64,000 nucleotides of DNA from Microvirga pakistanensis (GTDB taxonomy: Bacteria; Pseudomonadota; Alphaproteobacteria; Rhizobiales; Beijerinckiaceae), in contig NZ_SPJX01000652.1 in the NCBI RefSeq assembly GCF_004458765.1, positions 205,294 through 269,293 of the forward strand, in the 5' to 3' direction. Under the pieces are notes generated by a model. It was not told the origin of the DNA, searched no databases, and saw only the letters and a list, made by a program, of their open reading frames with translations. Position numbers and translations under genes: made by a program. Of the stretch, positions 43,114 through 51,403 are shown one piece after another; position 1 is the first letter of the stretch; every line of letters starts with the position of its first letter.

Positions 43114-43165
43114 CAGCGCATCGTGCAGAAAAGTGGATCCGGTTTTCTGCCTCAACGATGCGCTG
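43114..43165. repeat. Palindromic repeat A
   Basis: Imperfect palindrome whose outer arms are CAGCGCATCGT and ACGATGCGCTG, with inner GCAGAAAA/TTTTCTGC arms and a GTGGATCCGG core. First of three related hairpins between chorismate mutase and hisC. Confidence 0.75.
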
Positions 43166-43177
43166 CTCAAGAGTGGA

Positions 43178-43218
43178 GCATCGGACCCAAAAGTGGATTC
43201 CACTTTTGGGTCCGATGC
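43178..43218. repeat. Palindromic repeat B (perfect 19-bp arms)
   Basis: A 19-bp arm (GCATCGGACCCAAAAGTGG) is followed by ATT and its exact reverse complement. It shares the AAAAGTGGAT core with repeat A. It is perfect on both strands, so it could act as a bidirectional structural or termination signal. Confidence 0.8.
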
Positions 43219-43222
43219 TTTA

Positions 43223-43271
43223 GAGCATGTCCCGGCGAAGTGGGTACCGGTTCGCCGATGAGGACATGCTC
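43223..43271. repeat. Palindromic repeat C
   Basis: Outer arms GAGCATGTCC and GGACATGCTC enclose CGGCGAA/TTCGCCG inner arms and a GTGGGTACC core. Same architecture as repeats A and B, but the arms have diverged. Confidence 0.75.
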
Positions 43272-43319
43272 CAAAATCGAAAAATTCCCATTCGCAACTG
43301 ATTGTGTAGGAACCTGTCC

Positions 43320-44423
43320 ATGTCCGCTCGTCCCGAACCCCGTCCCGGCGTCATGAAGATCGAGGCCTATGTGCCCGGCAAGAGCGCCGCCTCGGGGGGC
43401 TCGAAGATCTACAAGCTCTCCTCGAACGAGACGCCCCTCGGACCCTCGCCGAAGGCCGTGGAGGCGGTGCGGAACGCCGACCATCTTGAGCTCTATCCCG
43501 ACGGCTCCGCCACTAGGCTGCGCGAGGCGATCGCCGCGAAGTACGGCCTCGATCCGAGCCGGATCGTCTGCGGAGCGGGCTCCGACGAGCTTCTGGCGCT
43601 CATCACCCATGCCTATGTGGGACCGGGCGACGAAGGCATCTTCACCCAGCACGGCTTCCTGGTCTATCGCATCGCGATCCTCGCCGCCGGCGGCACGCCG
43701 GTGGTGGCCGAGGAAAAGGATTACCGCACCGATGTCGATGCGATCCTCGCCAAGGTGACGGAGAGGACGAAGATCGTCTTCCTGGCCAATCCCAACAACC
43801 CGACCGGCACCTACATTCCCTTCGACGAGGTGAAGCGCCTGCATGCGGGGCTTCCCTCGCATGTGGTGCTGGTGCTCGATGCGGCCTACGCGGAATACGT
43901 GCGCCGCAACGATTACGAAGCGGGCCTCGAGCTCGTCGCCACCGCGGAGAACGTGGTGATGATGCGCACCTTCTCGAAGATCTACGGCCTTGCGAACCTG
44001 CGCATCGGCTGGATGGTGGCGCCCGCCCATATCGTCGACGCGGTGAACCGCATCCGCGGCCCGTTCAACATGAACGGCCCGGCCATGGCGGCCGGGATCG
44101 CGGCGGTCCAGGACGACGCCCATCTGGCGAAATCCGTCGAGCACAACGAGCAGTGGCTCGCCTGGCTCACGAGAGAAATTGAGGCGCTGGGCCTGACGGT
44201 GACGCCGAGCGTCGCCAATTTCCTGATGATCCACTTCCCCGACGAGCCGGGCCGAACCGCTAAGGATGCGGATGCCTTCCTGTCCGGGCGCGGCCTGATC
44301 CTGCGCCGGATCGATTCCTACGGCCTGCCGCAGGCCCTGCGCCTGACCGTGGGCAGCGAGGAGGCGAACCGCCTCGTCGTCGAGGCCCTGCGTGACTTCA
44401 TGAAGGGCGGCAACAATGCCTGA
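43320..44423 (+). CDS. hisC: Histidinol-phosphate aminotransferase
   Basis: PLP-dependent fold-type I aminotransferase. In Rhizobiales this gene next to tyrC often also serves tyrosine/phenylalanine transamination. The 367-residue protein shows LSSNETPLGPSPKA, ELYPDGSATRLREA, CGAGSDELL, NPNNPTGT, LVLDAAYAEYV and the PLP lysine K220 in TFSKIYGLANLRIGW. I chose the ATG at 43320, with AGGAA upstream. Its 3' end overlaps tyrC by eight bases. Confidence 0.93.
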   Translation: MSARPEPRPGVMKIEAYVPGKSAASGGSKIYKLSSNETPLGPSPKAVEAVRNADHLELYPDGSATRLREAIAAKYGLDPSRIVCGAGSDELLALITHAYVGPGDEGIFTQHGFLVYRIAILAAGGTPVVAEEKDYRTDVDAILAKVTERTKIVFLANPNNPTGTYIPFDEVKRLHAGLPSHVVLVLDAAYAEYVRRNDYEAGLELVATAENVVMMRTFSKIYGLANLRIGWMVAPAHIVDAVNRIRGPFNMNGPAMAAGIAAVQDDAHLAKSVEHNEQWLAWLTREIEALGLTVTPSVANFLMIHFPDEPGRTAKDADAFLSGRGLILRRIDSYGLPQALRLTVGSEEANRLVVEALRDFMKGGNNA

Positions 44424-45366
44424 GCGCCTTGGCCCTCCTCTCGAGAAGCCGCTTTTCGACCGGGTCGCGCTGATCGGCCTCGGCCTGATCGGATCCTCGA
44501 TCGCGCGTGCCGTCAAGCATCTCAATCTGGCCGGAGCCGTCGTGGCGGTCGACCGCAGCGAGGATGTGGCGGCGCGGGTGCGCGAGCTGCGCATCGCCGA
44601 TGAGGTGACCACCGACGTAGTGGCGGGCGTGACAGGCGCGGACCTCGTGATCCTGTGCGTGCCGGTGGGCGTGTGCGGCGCCGTCGCCGAGGCCATGAAG
44701 CCGGGGCTGAAGTCCGGCTGCATCGTGTCCGACGTGGGCTCCGTCAAGGCCTCCGTGGTCGCGCAGGTCCAGCCGCATCTGCCCGCCGGCGTGCATTTCG
44801 TCCCCGCGCACCCGGTGGCCGGCACGGAGCATTCGGGGCCGGATGCGGGCTTTTCGACGCTCTTTCACAATCGCTGGTGCATCCTCACGCCGCCGGACGG
44901 CGCGGACGAGAGCGCCGTCGAGCGCGTGCGCGCCTTCTGGGCCGCCATGGGCTCGAACGTGGAGATCATGAGCCCGCAGCATCACGATCTCGTGCTCGCC
45001 ATCACGAGCCATGTGCCGCATCTCATCGCCTACAACATCGTGGGCACGGCCGCGGATCTCGAAACCGTCACCCAGGGTGAGGTGATCAAGTTCTCCGCTG
45101 GCGGCTTTCGCGACTTCACGCGCATCGCGGCGTCCGATCCCACCATGTGGCGCGACATCTTCCTCCACAACAAGGAGGCGGTGCTCGAGATGCTGGGCCG
45201 CCTCAACGAGGATATCGCGCTGCTCGCGCGCGCCATCCGCTGGGGCGAGGGCGACAAGCTGTTCGATCTCTTCACCCGCACGCGGGCCATCCGGCGCGGC
45301 ATCATCTCGTCGGGCCAGGAAACGCCCGAGCCCGATTTCGGCCGCCGGCGCGAGGACAAGGCGTAA
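44416..45366 (+). CDS. tyrC: Prephenate/arogenate dehydrogenase
   Basis: NAD(P)-dependent oxidative decarboxylation of prephenate (or arogenate) towards tyrosine. The 316-residue protein has the dinucleotide motif LIGLGLIGSSIARAV, VDRSEDV, LCVPVGVCG, DVGSVKASV, PAHPVAGTEHSGP (catalytic His) and ITSHVPHLIAYN. It overlaps hisC by eight bases. With the chorismate mutase upstream it forms a short tyrosine module. Preference for prephenate or arogenate cannot be told by eye. Confidence 0.92.
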   Translation: MPERLGPPLEKPLFDRVALIGLGLIGSSIARAVKHLNLAGAVVAVDRSEDVAARVRELRIADEVTTDVVAGVTGADLVILCVPVGVCGAVAEAMKPGLKSGCIVSDVGSVKASVVAQVQPHLPAGVHFVPAHPVAGTEHSGPDAGFSTLFHNRWCILTPPDGADESAVERVRAFWAAMGSNVEIMSPQHHDLVLAITSHVPHLIAYNIVGTAADLETVTQGEVIKFSAGGFRDFTRIAASDPTMWRDIFLHNKEAVLEMLGRLNEDIALLARAIRWGEGDKLFDLFTRTRAIRRGIISSGQETPEPDFGRRREDKA

Positions 45367-45384
45367 TTCAGGAGCTTCGTTCAC

Positions 45385-45472
45385 CGTCACGGCCGGACTT
45401 GATCCGGCCATCCACGTCTTGAGAACTACTGCGCATGGAGACGTGGATCCCCGGGACAAGCCGGGGATGACG
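45385..45472. repeat. Two-armed palindromic repeat
   Basis: Each half is a small hairpin (GGCCGGA/TCCGGCC and CCCCGG/CCGGGG). The two halves are joined as an inverted repeat through CCACGTCT and AGACGTGG, with CGTCA/TGACG at the outer ends. This cruciform-like architecture is typical of dispersed elements in rhizobial genomes. Relatives are at 53732-53812 and 42192-42210. Confidence 0.8.
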
Positions 45473-45495
45473 AAGTGAGGAGTGGAAGGCCACCC

Positions 45496-46545
45496 TCAAT
45501 AAAGCGGCTGCAGCCGGACGTTTGGGATCACGAACGGCCCCATGGCGAGAAAGCCGTTGTTGAGGGTGAGCGGGGGAAGCGGCGAAAGCTGCGGCTGACC
45601 GCTGTTCCTGTCCTGGGCGCGCGGGTTCTGCCCGAGCAGCGCGCCGAGCAGGGCGCCGCCCGTGCGGCTGCCGGTGATGTTGCCGATGAGGCCGTCGAGG
45701 CCGGCGGCGGCCACGCTGAGCTGGCCCGCGGGACGGTGCTCTTCGTCGAGGGTGAGGGTGCCCTTCGCTTCCAGGCGGCGGGGGCCCTTGGCGACCGAGA
45801 GCATGAGCACGTCGAGCCTGCCACCGGCGCCGCGCCAGCGCTCGAGCTCTTCCGCCAGGGGGCGGCCCTGAAAGCCCGCGGTCTGGGTTGCTGTCACGTC
45901 CGCATTCAGATCGGTGAGCTCCGTGCCGCCGATGAGGCCATCGAGCATGGGAAGGCTCGCCTGCCTTACCGAGAGCGCCGCGTCATAGGCCTTTTCGGAC
46001 GCGCGCGATGGGTTGGGGCGCAGATGCAGCTCCAGGCGTTGGCCCGAGCTCGCGACCTCCTGCGGCAGGAGGCCCGTCACGGTGAACTTGGGGCCGTTCG
46101 CGGCCAGGGAGAGGCGCTGGAGCCCGGTTTGCGAGACGTGGATGCTCGCCTGCAGCAGATCCCACCGCCCCTGCACCGTCACCCGCCCGTCGGTCACCCG
46201 CAGGGGACCCGCAACCTCGGCGATCACGAGGCGTGGCTGATAGACCTGCGCGATGGCTTCCGTCCGGCCGAAAGACGCGTTCACCGCACCCTGCTTCAGC
46301 GTGAGCGTGTTGCAGACGATCTCGACGCGGAAGGGATAGCCCCCGATGGTTCTGTCGGTGCAGGTCCATTGCCGGCCGCCGCGCGCCTCCGCGGCAAGCC
46401 ACGCATCGAGCGTTTCGGCCGTACGGTTCCGGATGAGGAACCAGGCCACGCTCCAGGCAATCGCGACGAGAAGCAGCAGGACAAACGGCGTGTAGAGCCA
46501 GAAACGGCTGTGGCGCCGGCTTTCCGCTGGAATGGCCTCAGCCAT
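45496..46545 (-). CDS. DUF2125 domain protein, membrane-anchored
   Basis: A 349-residue protein with an N-terminal membrane anchor (FWLYTPFVLLLLVAIAWSVAWFLI) and a large extracytoplasmic beta-rich DUF2125 domain. Visible features are GGRQWTCTDRTIGGYPFRVEI, with a probable disulfide pair, and CNTLTLKQG. The function of the family is unknown; it is widespread in Alphaproteobacteria. The C-terminus contains a Gly/Asn-rich loop (GGALLGALLGQNPRAQ). It is convergent with tyrC. Confidence 0.85.
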   Translation of the reverse strand: MAEAIPAESRRHSRFWLYTPFVLLLLVAIAWSVAWFLIRNRTAETLDAWLAAEARGGRQWTCTDRTIGGYPFRVEIVCNTLTLKQGAVNASFGRTEAIAQVYQPRLVIAEVAGPLRVTDGRVTVQGRWDLLQASIHVSQTGLQRLSLAANGPKFTVTGLLPQEVASSGQRLELHLRPNPSRASEKAYDAALSVRQASLPMLDGLIGGTELTDLNADVTATQTAGFQGRPLAEELERWRGAGGRLDVLMLSVAKGPRRLEAKGTLTLDEEHRPAGQLSVAAAGLDGLIGNITGSRTGGALLGALLGQNPRAQDRNSGQPQLSPLPPLTLNNGFLAMGPFVIPNVRLQPLY

Positions 46546-46662
46546 GCGAGATCTCCTGTTGTGCTGCCGCTTCCTAACTGGTAGCGCCCCGGAGGAAAAG
46601 CGGTCTCAGCTTTTGCGTCGATGCGGGCGCTGCTTAAACGGCAAAGCGGGCAAGGTTCGGGC

Positions 46663-47208
46663 ATGGCAACAATGACGGACGGATCGGGGGACCTGTGGGT
46701 TTTCGGCTACGGCTCTCTCATGTGGAGGCCGGGCTTTCCCTTCGTCGAGCGCCGCCATGCGCATCTCTACGGCTATCGTCGCGCGCTCTGCGTTCTTTCC
46801 CATGTGCATCGTGGAACGCCCGAGAATCCGGGTCTCGTGCTCGGCCTCGACCGGGGCGGACGCTGCCACGGCGTCGCCTTCCGGGTCGCGAAGGAGGAGG
46901 CTCAGGCGACCGTACACTACCTGCGCGAGCGCGAGCAGGCGACGAGCGTCTACTTGGAGCGGCACCTGCCCGTGCGGCTCGACGACGGCCGCGCCGTCAC
47001 GGCCCTGGGCTACGTGGCCGATCGCAAGCACAAGCAATACGCGGGCGCGCTCTCCTTCGAGGAGGTGCTGAGGCTCGTGCGGCAGGGGAAGGGGATTTCC
47101 GGCGCCAACCCGGATTACGTGCGCTCGACCCATGAGCACCTTCTCGGCATGGGGGTGGTCGATCCGCTGATGACGAGGATCGTCGCGGCGCTCGATCAGG
47201 AGACCTGA
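46663..47208 (+). CDS. Gamma-glutamylcyclotransferase, ChaC-like
   Basis: A 181-residue member of the gamma-glutamylcyclotransferase superfamily (ChaC branch), which converts gamma-glutamyl peptides such as glutathione to 5-oxoproline. It shows the substrate-loop motif VFGYGSLMWRPGF and the conserved run LREREQATSVYLERHLPVRL, which includes the expected catalytic Glu. I chose the ATG at 46663, with AAGG upstream; an earlier in-frame ATG at 46621 is less supported. It ends 13 bases inside the convergent hypothetical gene. Confidence 0.88.
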   Translation: MATMTDGSGDLWVFGYGSLMWRPGFPFVERRHAHLYGYRRALCVLSHVHRGTPENPGLVLGLDRGGRCHGVAFRVAKEEAQATVHYLREREQATSVYLERHLPVRLDDGRAVTALGYVADRKHKQYAGALSFEEVLRLVRQGKGISGANPDYVRSTHEHLLGMGVVDPLMTRIVAALDQET

Positions 47209-47630
47209 TCCGCGTCCTCGCGCAGGTCGGCCAGGATCTCGCGGCGGCGGGCTTCCGTGTCGGCCAGGCGGTGGATGTGCAGTTCGGTCGCGCCGCGTTC
47301 CCGGACCCGGTCGAGCCAGCGCGTCCGAGGCTCCTTGTCGGGGGTGCCGCCCGCGAGGGCGGAATCGACCACATGGGCGGTTCCGGTGTCGTCGCGATGG
47401 ACGGCCAGGATCACCGCGTCGGTCACCTCCAGCAGCTCCTTGAGGTCCAGCGGATGCACGCCCACGATGTAGCGGCGGCCCGACAGCCCGCGCCATGAAC
47501 TCAAGGTGGGGGAAGAGCGAAGCCCCGCCGTTGCCTTCAAGCGTTCCTCGCGCACGCCAGCCCTCCGCATCCGGTCGTTGCGGAGGTCCCGCATGGCCGT
47601 GTTCCAGGATATGGTCCGTTTGTTCGCCAT
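47196..47630 (-). CDS. Hypothetical protein, 144 residues
   Basis: I recognise no family. The N-terminal 45 residues are strongly basic (MANKRTISWNTAMRDLRNDRMRRAG) and could bind nucleic acid or be disordered. A compact alpha/beta part follows (RYIVGVHPLDLKELLEVTDAVILAVHRDD), then a charged helical tail. No clear ribosome site precedes the ATG. It lies between two genes of a lineage-conserved block, which favours a real gene. Confidence 0.55.
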   Translation of the reverse strand: MANKRTISWNTAMRDLRNDRMRRAGVREERLKATAGLRSSPTLSSWRGLSGRRYIVGVHPLDLKELLEVTDAVILAVHRDDTGTAHVVDSALAGGTPDKEPRTRWLDRVRERGATELHIHRLADTEARRREILADLREDADQVS

Positions 47631-47690
47631 ATGTTCTTATATGTAGGAGGCCCGGGGCGACTCGTCAAGATCCGAGAAAGCTTAGCAGTA

Positions 47691-48461
47691 TCAGATATTT
47701 GAAGCCGAGGTGACGGGTGCGGGCGACGAATCGCCGAGACCGAGCTCGCGCCGGCCCTCCGCCAGCAGCCTGTCGGAGGCTTCCTCGATATTGTCCTGCA
47801 TGCGCTTGAAGAAGGCCTCTCGGGCCATGCCGGGGGCGATCGGGTCGAGGATCTCGATGAGGATCGTGCCCGGGCGGCGGATGAACTGGCGCCGGGGCCA
47901 GTAGAGGCCGGAATTCAAGGCCACCGGGACGCAGGGAAAGCCCAGGTTTTGGTAGAGATGCGCGACCCCGTACTTGTAGGCGGCCGGCGCTCCGGGCGGC
48001 CGGCGGGTTCCCTCGGGAAAAATGATGATCTGGCGGCCGTGCTGGGCTTCTTCCCGGGCTCGCGCCGTCATCTGCACGAGGGCCTGCGAGCCTGCCCTGC
48101 GGTTCACCGGCACGCAGCGCGCCTTGCGCAGGTACCAGCCGAACAAGGGGATCCACATCAGCTCCCGCTTCAGGATGAAGGCGGGGTCGTCGAAGATCGT
48201 CACCAGCGCAAAGGTTTCCCACAGGGATTGGTGCTTGGCCGCCACGAGAGCGCCGCCCGGGGGGATCTTGTCCGCTCCCCGAATCTCGACTTTCGTCCCG
48301 GCGACGACCCGCAGCAGCCAGAGGGACGAGCGCGCCCAGACCTGGACGAGGCGGATGAACGCCCGGCGCGGCACCAGAGAGGCTGGGATCAGGATGATCA
48401 GCCACAGGACGAGGTTGGCGTAGAAGGCGACGTTGAACAGCAGGGAACGGACGAACAGCAT
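47691..48461 (-). CDS. plsC: 1-acyl-sn-glycerol-3-phosphate acyltransferase
   Basis: Membrane-bound acyltransferase that makes phosphatidate from lysophosphatidate. The 256-residue protein has an N-terminal membrane helix and the catalytic box as H77-QSLW-E82 (AAKHQSLWETF; Glu in place of the usual Asp, a known variant). The acyl-acceptor motif FPEGTRRPPG and the late VPVALNSG strand follow. No purine-rich ribosome site precedes the ATG, and a terminator-like hairpin ends about 15 bases upstream, so expression may be attenuated or start within the gap. Confidence 0.9.
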   Translation of the reverse strand: MLFVRSLLFNVAFYANLVLWLIILIPASLVPRRAFIRLVQVWARSSLWLLRVVAGTKVEIRGADKIPPGGALVAAKHQSLWETFALVTIFDDPAFILKRELMWIPLFGWYLRKARCVPVNRRAGSQALVQMTARAREEAQHGRQIIIFPEGTRRPPGAPAAYKYGVAHLYQNLGFPCVPVALNSGLYWPRRQFIRRPGTILIEILDPIAPGMAREAFFKRMQDNIEEASDRLLAEGRRELGLGDSSPAPVTSASNI

Positions 48462-48475
48462 GGCTTCGTGGAAAG

Positions 48476-48500
48476 GAAAAAGCGGAGCATGAGGCTCCGC
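48476..48500 (-). terminator. Hairpin with T-run between ydcF-like gene and plsC
   Basis: Read on the minus strand, GCGGAGC and GCTCCGC form a stem with a short loop, followed directly by TTTTTCC. It would end the ydcF transcript, or attenuate transcription into plsC only 15 bases further on. Confidence 0.65.
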
Positions 48501-48515
48501 GAGTCGGTCTACCTT

Positions 48516-48584
48516 AGAGCATCGTGCGGAAAAGTGGATCCGTTTTCACGAACGTGGCCCCCGGATCCGCCCGAGCGATGCTCT
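48516..48584. repeat. Palindromic repeat D (GTGGATCC core family)
   Basis: Outer arms AGAGCATCG and CGATGCTCT enclose a GCGGAAAAGTGGATCCG segment clearly related to repeats A-C at 43114-43271. Its right edge includes the stop codon of the ydcF-like gene (TAG, 48585-48583). Confidence 0.75.
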
Positions 48585-49320
48585 AGCGCGCGGTCGCTTC
48601 CGCATGCGCCTGCTGGCTGGGAGCGCCGCCGCTGATGATATGGGCGACCGAGGAGCGCTCCGGGTCGTCCTCGAAGCGCGTGCGCACCCAGACGGCCAGG
48701 AACTTCAGGTATTCCGTGACGAGGATCTTGGCTGTCCCGGGATTGCGCCACCAGTCATGGGGATCGATGGTCGCCGCGACCGGATAGGGGATCTTCTGCA
48801 GGTTCGGCAGAGCATGGTCGAGTTCCACCAGGGTCCGGGGCATGTGGTAGTTCGACGTCACGATGATGATGGTGTTGAACCCGTTCCGCTCCGTCCAGCG
48901 GCGCGTCTCGATGGCGTTGCCGATGGTGTTGCGGGCCCGGTAATCCAAGTCCACGCAGCACTCGAAGAGCTGTCGCTGGCCGGGATTGAGGCGGGAAATC
49001 TGCTCCCGGCTGGTCTTCTCGTTGACGCCGGAGATCAGGAGGCGCTTGGCATAGCCCTTCGCCAGAAGATCGATGGCATCGCCGATGCGCTGGGCGCCTC
49101 CGGTCAGGGCCACGATGCCGTCAGCGCGCGTCTCGGGGCTCTGTTCGGAACGGTCGAGGCTGTAGACGAAGGCGAGAAAGCCGAGGAACCCGGCCAGGCT
49201 AAGGGCGGCAAAGCCCCAGAACCCGGCGCTCAGGAGCCGCCGGATCGGGGAGTTTTCAGTAGGACGCGCCGGATCGCCATGCATCGACCATCGCCAGCCC
49301 AGGGCTTCGGTGGTATCCAT
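48583..49320 (-). CDS. YdcF/ElyC-like DUF218 membrane protein
   Basis: A 245-residue protein with one membrane helix (FWGFAALSLAGFLGFLAFVYSL) and a DUF218 domain: ADGIVALTGGAQRIGDAIDLLAKGYAKRLLISG, an acidic TIGNAIETRRW segment and VTSNYHMPRTLVEL. Relatives (YdcF, SanA, ElyC) act in envelope polysaccharide or peptidoglycan precursor metabolism. I chose the ATG at 49320; in-frame ATGs at 49359 and 49431 are possible and none has a clear ribosome site. It sits next to ftsX, an order common in Rhizobiales. Confidence 0.82.
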   Translation of the reverse strand: MDTTEALGWRWSMHGDPARPTENSPIRRLLSAGFWGFAALSLAGFLGFLAFVYSLDRSEQSPETRADGIVALTGGAQRIGDAIDLLAKGYAKRLLISGVNEKTSREQISRLNPGQRQLFECCVDLDYRARNTIGNAIETRRWTERNGFNTIIIVTSNYHMPRTLVELDHALPNLQKIPYPVAATIDPHDWWRNPGTAKILVTEYLKFLAVWVRTRFEDDPERSSVAHIISGGAPSQQAHAEATAR

Positions 49321-49427
49321 GTCGCTCGGCGTCACCCAAGATTGCGTTCGCGAGGTCATCTTGGGTGATGATAGGGGTGAATGCGGCAATGGAGAGGCAG
49401 CCCTCTTGATCCACGGGTAACCCAGGA

Positions 49428-50408
49428 TCAACCATTTCCGTTAAGAAAACGTCTCACCGTCAGCCGCGACACGATGCCCGTAATCAGCGCCACCAGGAGC
49501 GCGATCAGGACGACGACCAGATAGCCCGTCCAGCTGATGCTGAAGGCCCCGAACAGGGCCTCGATCTGGTCGCCCGCCGGGCTCGCGCGCCAGGAGCGCG
49601 TGACCAGGCCCAGGACGGTCGTGAGGGCCAGGGCCGCGCCCGCCCCGACGGCGCTGCCGCGCAGGCCGAGCTTGAAGAAGCGGCGCTGGAACTCCCTGGC
49701 GATGAAATCGTCGTTGGCCCCCACGAAATGGAGCACTTCCACCACTTCCTTGTTGCCGGCCATCGCGCCGCGCGTAGCGAAGATGACCGCGAGGCCCGCC
49801 GCGACCAGGACGAGAGTGACGAGGAAAATGCCGGTGCCAATGATCGTGTTCGCCATGGTCGAGAGTCGCGACACCCAGAGCGCGTGATCGTCCAGCGTCG
49901 CGCCGGGAACGTCCTTCTGCAGGCTCTGCCGCAACGGCCCGAAATCGGGCCGGGCATCCTCCTTCAGCTTGATGACAATCAGGCGCGGCACGGGCAGGTC
50001 CTTGAAGTCGAGGCCGCTGCCGAGCCACGGCTCGAGGAGGCGCTCCGATTCCTCCTTCGTGAAGGCCTGCGCCTGCTCGACGCCCGGGGTCTGGCGGGCC
50101 AGCGTCACGGCCCGGGCGACGTCCTCGTCGATGGCGCGCTTGGGATTGGGCCGGATCTGGATGGTCACCTCGCGGGCGATCTCCGAACGCCACTGCGCCG
50201 AACTGGCGGCCACCAGCTCCGCGCCGCCCGCGCAGAGCGCGGCCAGAAAGGTGAGGATCGCGATGACGGCCGCGAGCGCCTGCCCTCCGGCCGAATCCAC
50301 GGGCACGAGCGGCGCGTTGCGGCTCAAGGAAGCGGGCAGCGGACGCCTGTCGTTTCCTTTCGTCTTCTGTGGAGAGGCCTTCCTCAGATAGGGCTGGGGC
50401 GCACTCAT
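49428..50408 (-). CDS. ftsX: Cell division protein FtsX
   Basis: Permease-like partner of FtsE at the division septum, controlling peptidoglycan hydrolysis. The 326-residue protein has a Gln/Arg/Lys-rich cytoplasmic tail (1-40), a first membrane helix (ALAAVIAILTFLAALCAGGAELVA), a periplasmic loop of about 130 residues and three further helices near the C-terminus, the usual FtsX topology. I chose the ATG at 50408; the open frame continues upstream through ftsE as a shadow. It starts five bases after the ftsE stop. Confidence 0.92.
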   Translation of the reverse strand: MSAPQPYLRKASPQKTKGNDRRPLPASLSRNAPLVPVDSAGGQALAAVIAILTFLAALCAGGAELVAASSAQWRSEIAREVTIQIRPNPKRAIDEDVARAVTLARQTPGVEQAQAFTKEESERLLEPWLGSGLDFKDLPVPRLIVIKLKEDARPDFGPLRQSLQKDVPGATLDDHALWVSRLSTMANTIIGTGIFLVTLVLVAAGLAVIFATRGAMAGNKEVVEVLHFVGANDDFIAREFQRRFFKLGLRGSAVGAGAALALTTVLGLVTRSWRASPAGDQIEALFGAFSISWTGYLVVVLIALLVALITGIVSRLTVRRFLNGNG

Positions 50409-50413
50409 CCGGC

Positions 50414-51121
50414 TCACTCGTCGATATGCAGCCGGCCGTCGCCGAGCACGAGACGGCGCACGTTGAGCTGGTCCATGAGGCTGAAATCGTGGGTGGCGAT
50501 GACCACCGACGTTCCGAGCCGGTTGAGTTCGATGAACAGGCGCAGCAGCCGCCGGGCGAGGGAGGGGTCCACGTTGCCGGTGGGCTCGTCGGCGAGCAGA
50601 AGGTCGGGACGCACGATCAGGGCGCGGGCGATGGCCGCGCGCTGCTTCTCGCCGCCGGAGAGCACGGGCGGCAGCATGTGCATGCGGTCGCCGAGGCCCA
50701 CCCAGCGCAGCAGTTCCACGACCTCGGCGCGATAGCTCGACTCGTCCTTGCCCTGGACGCGAAGGGGAAGGGCGACGTTCTCGTAGGTCGTCAGGTGATC
50801 GAGCAGGCGGAAATCCTGGAACACCACGCCCATGCGCCGGCGCAGGCCCGTCAGCTCGTCCTTCGAGATCCTCGAGACGTCCTCGCCGAACAGGGAGATC
50901 AATCCGCGGGTGGGCTTCACCGAGAGCAGGATGAGGCGCAGCAGCGTGGTCTTGCCCGCGCCTGAGGGACCTGTGAGGAACTGGAAGGAGTGGGGCTCGA
51001 TGGAGAAGGTCAGGTCGCGCAGGACCTCGGGCCCCATGCCGTAGCGCACGCCCACATTCTCGAAATGCACGGACGGGACGCCCGCGCTTCCATCGAATTC
51101 CTCGTCGTAATAGGCTCTCAC
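50414..51121 (-). CDS. ftsE: Cell division ATP-binding protein FtsE
   Basis: ABC-type ATPase that works with FtsX at the divisome. The 235-residue protein has Walker A GPSGAGKTTLL, Q-loop VFQDFRLL, signature LSGGEKQRAAIARALI, Walker B LLLADEPTGNVD and H-loop VIATHDF. FtsE-specific pattern YGMGPEVLRDLTF is present. The start is a GTG at 51121 preceded by AGGAGG. It is divergent from hpt. Confidence 0.93.
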   Translation of the reverse strand: MRAYYDEEFDGSAGVPSVHFENVGVRYGMGPEVLRDLTFSIEPHSFQFLTGPSGAGKTTLLRLILLSVKPTRGLISLFGEDVSRISKDELTGLRRRMGVVFQDFRLLDHLTTYENVALPLRVQGKDESSYRAEVVELLRWVGLGDRMHMLPPVLSGGEKQRAAIARALIVRPDLLLADEPTGNVDPSLARRLLRLFIELNRLGTSVVIATHDFSLMDQLNVRRLVLGDGRLHIDE

Positions 51122-51403
51122 GCGCGCCTGAAACCTCCTGGAGAAGCCGGAGAAGCAACGGATCCGGGAGGTCCGTCACGGGCGATTCGCCCTGTTATCG
51201 CCCGATTATGGTTAGCAACCCATAAACTTGCGGGGTGACGACGGAAAGCGAAGCGGTCGCGGGACATTGCCGCAGGATCGCCTTCAGAGGCCTTGAGGCT
51301 CCCGATTTGCCGGAAAAATCGTGAAGTCCGTTTGACTTCCTGGCTCCGCCATGGTCGTGAAGGGAGCGACCATTGATTGCTGAATTTGCTGGACTGATCG
51401 ACG

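Noticed and set aside
43114..43271. Repeat array as a CRISPR
   Set aside because: Units are palindromes with differing arms and no regular unique spacers, and no cas genes are present.
43167..44825. 552-residue minus-strand frame
   Set aside because: Covers the hisC/tyrC genes in antisense and runs into the palindromic repeats; no support.
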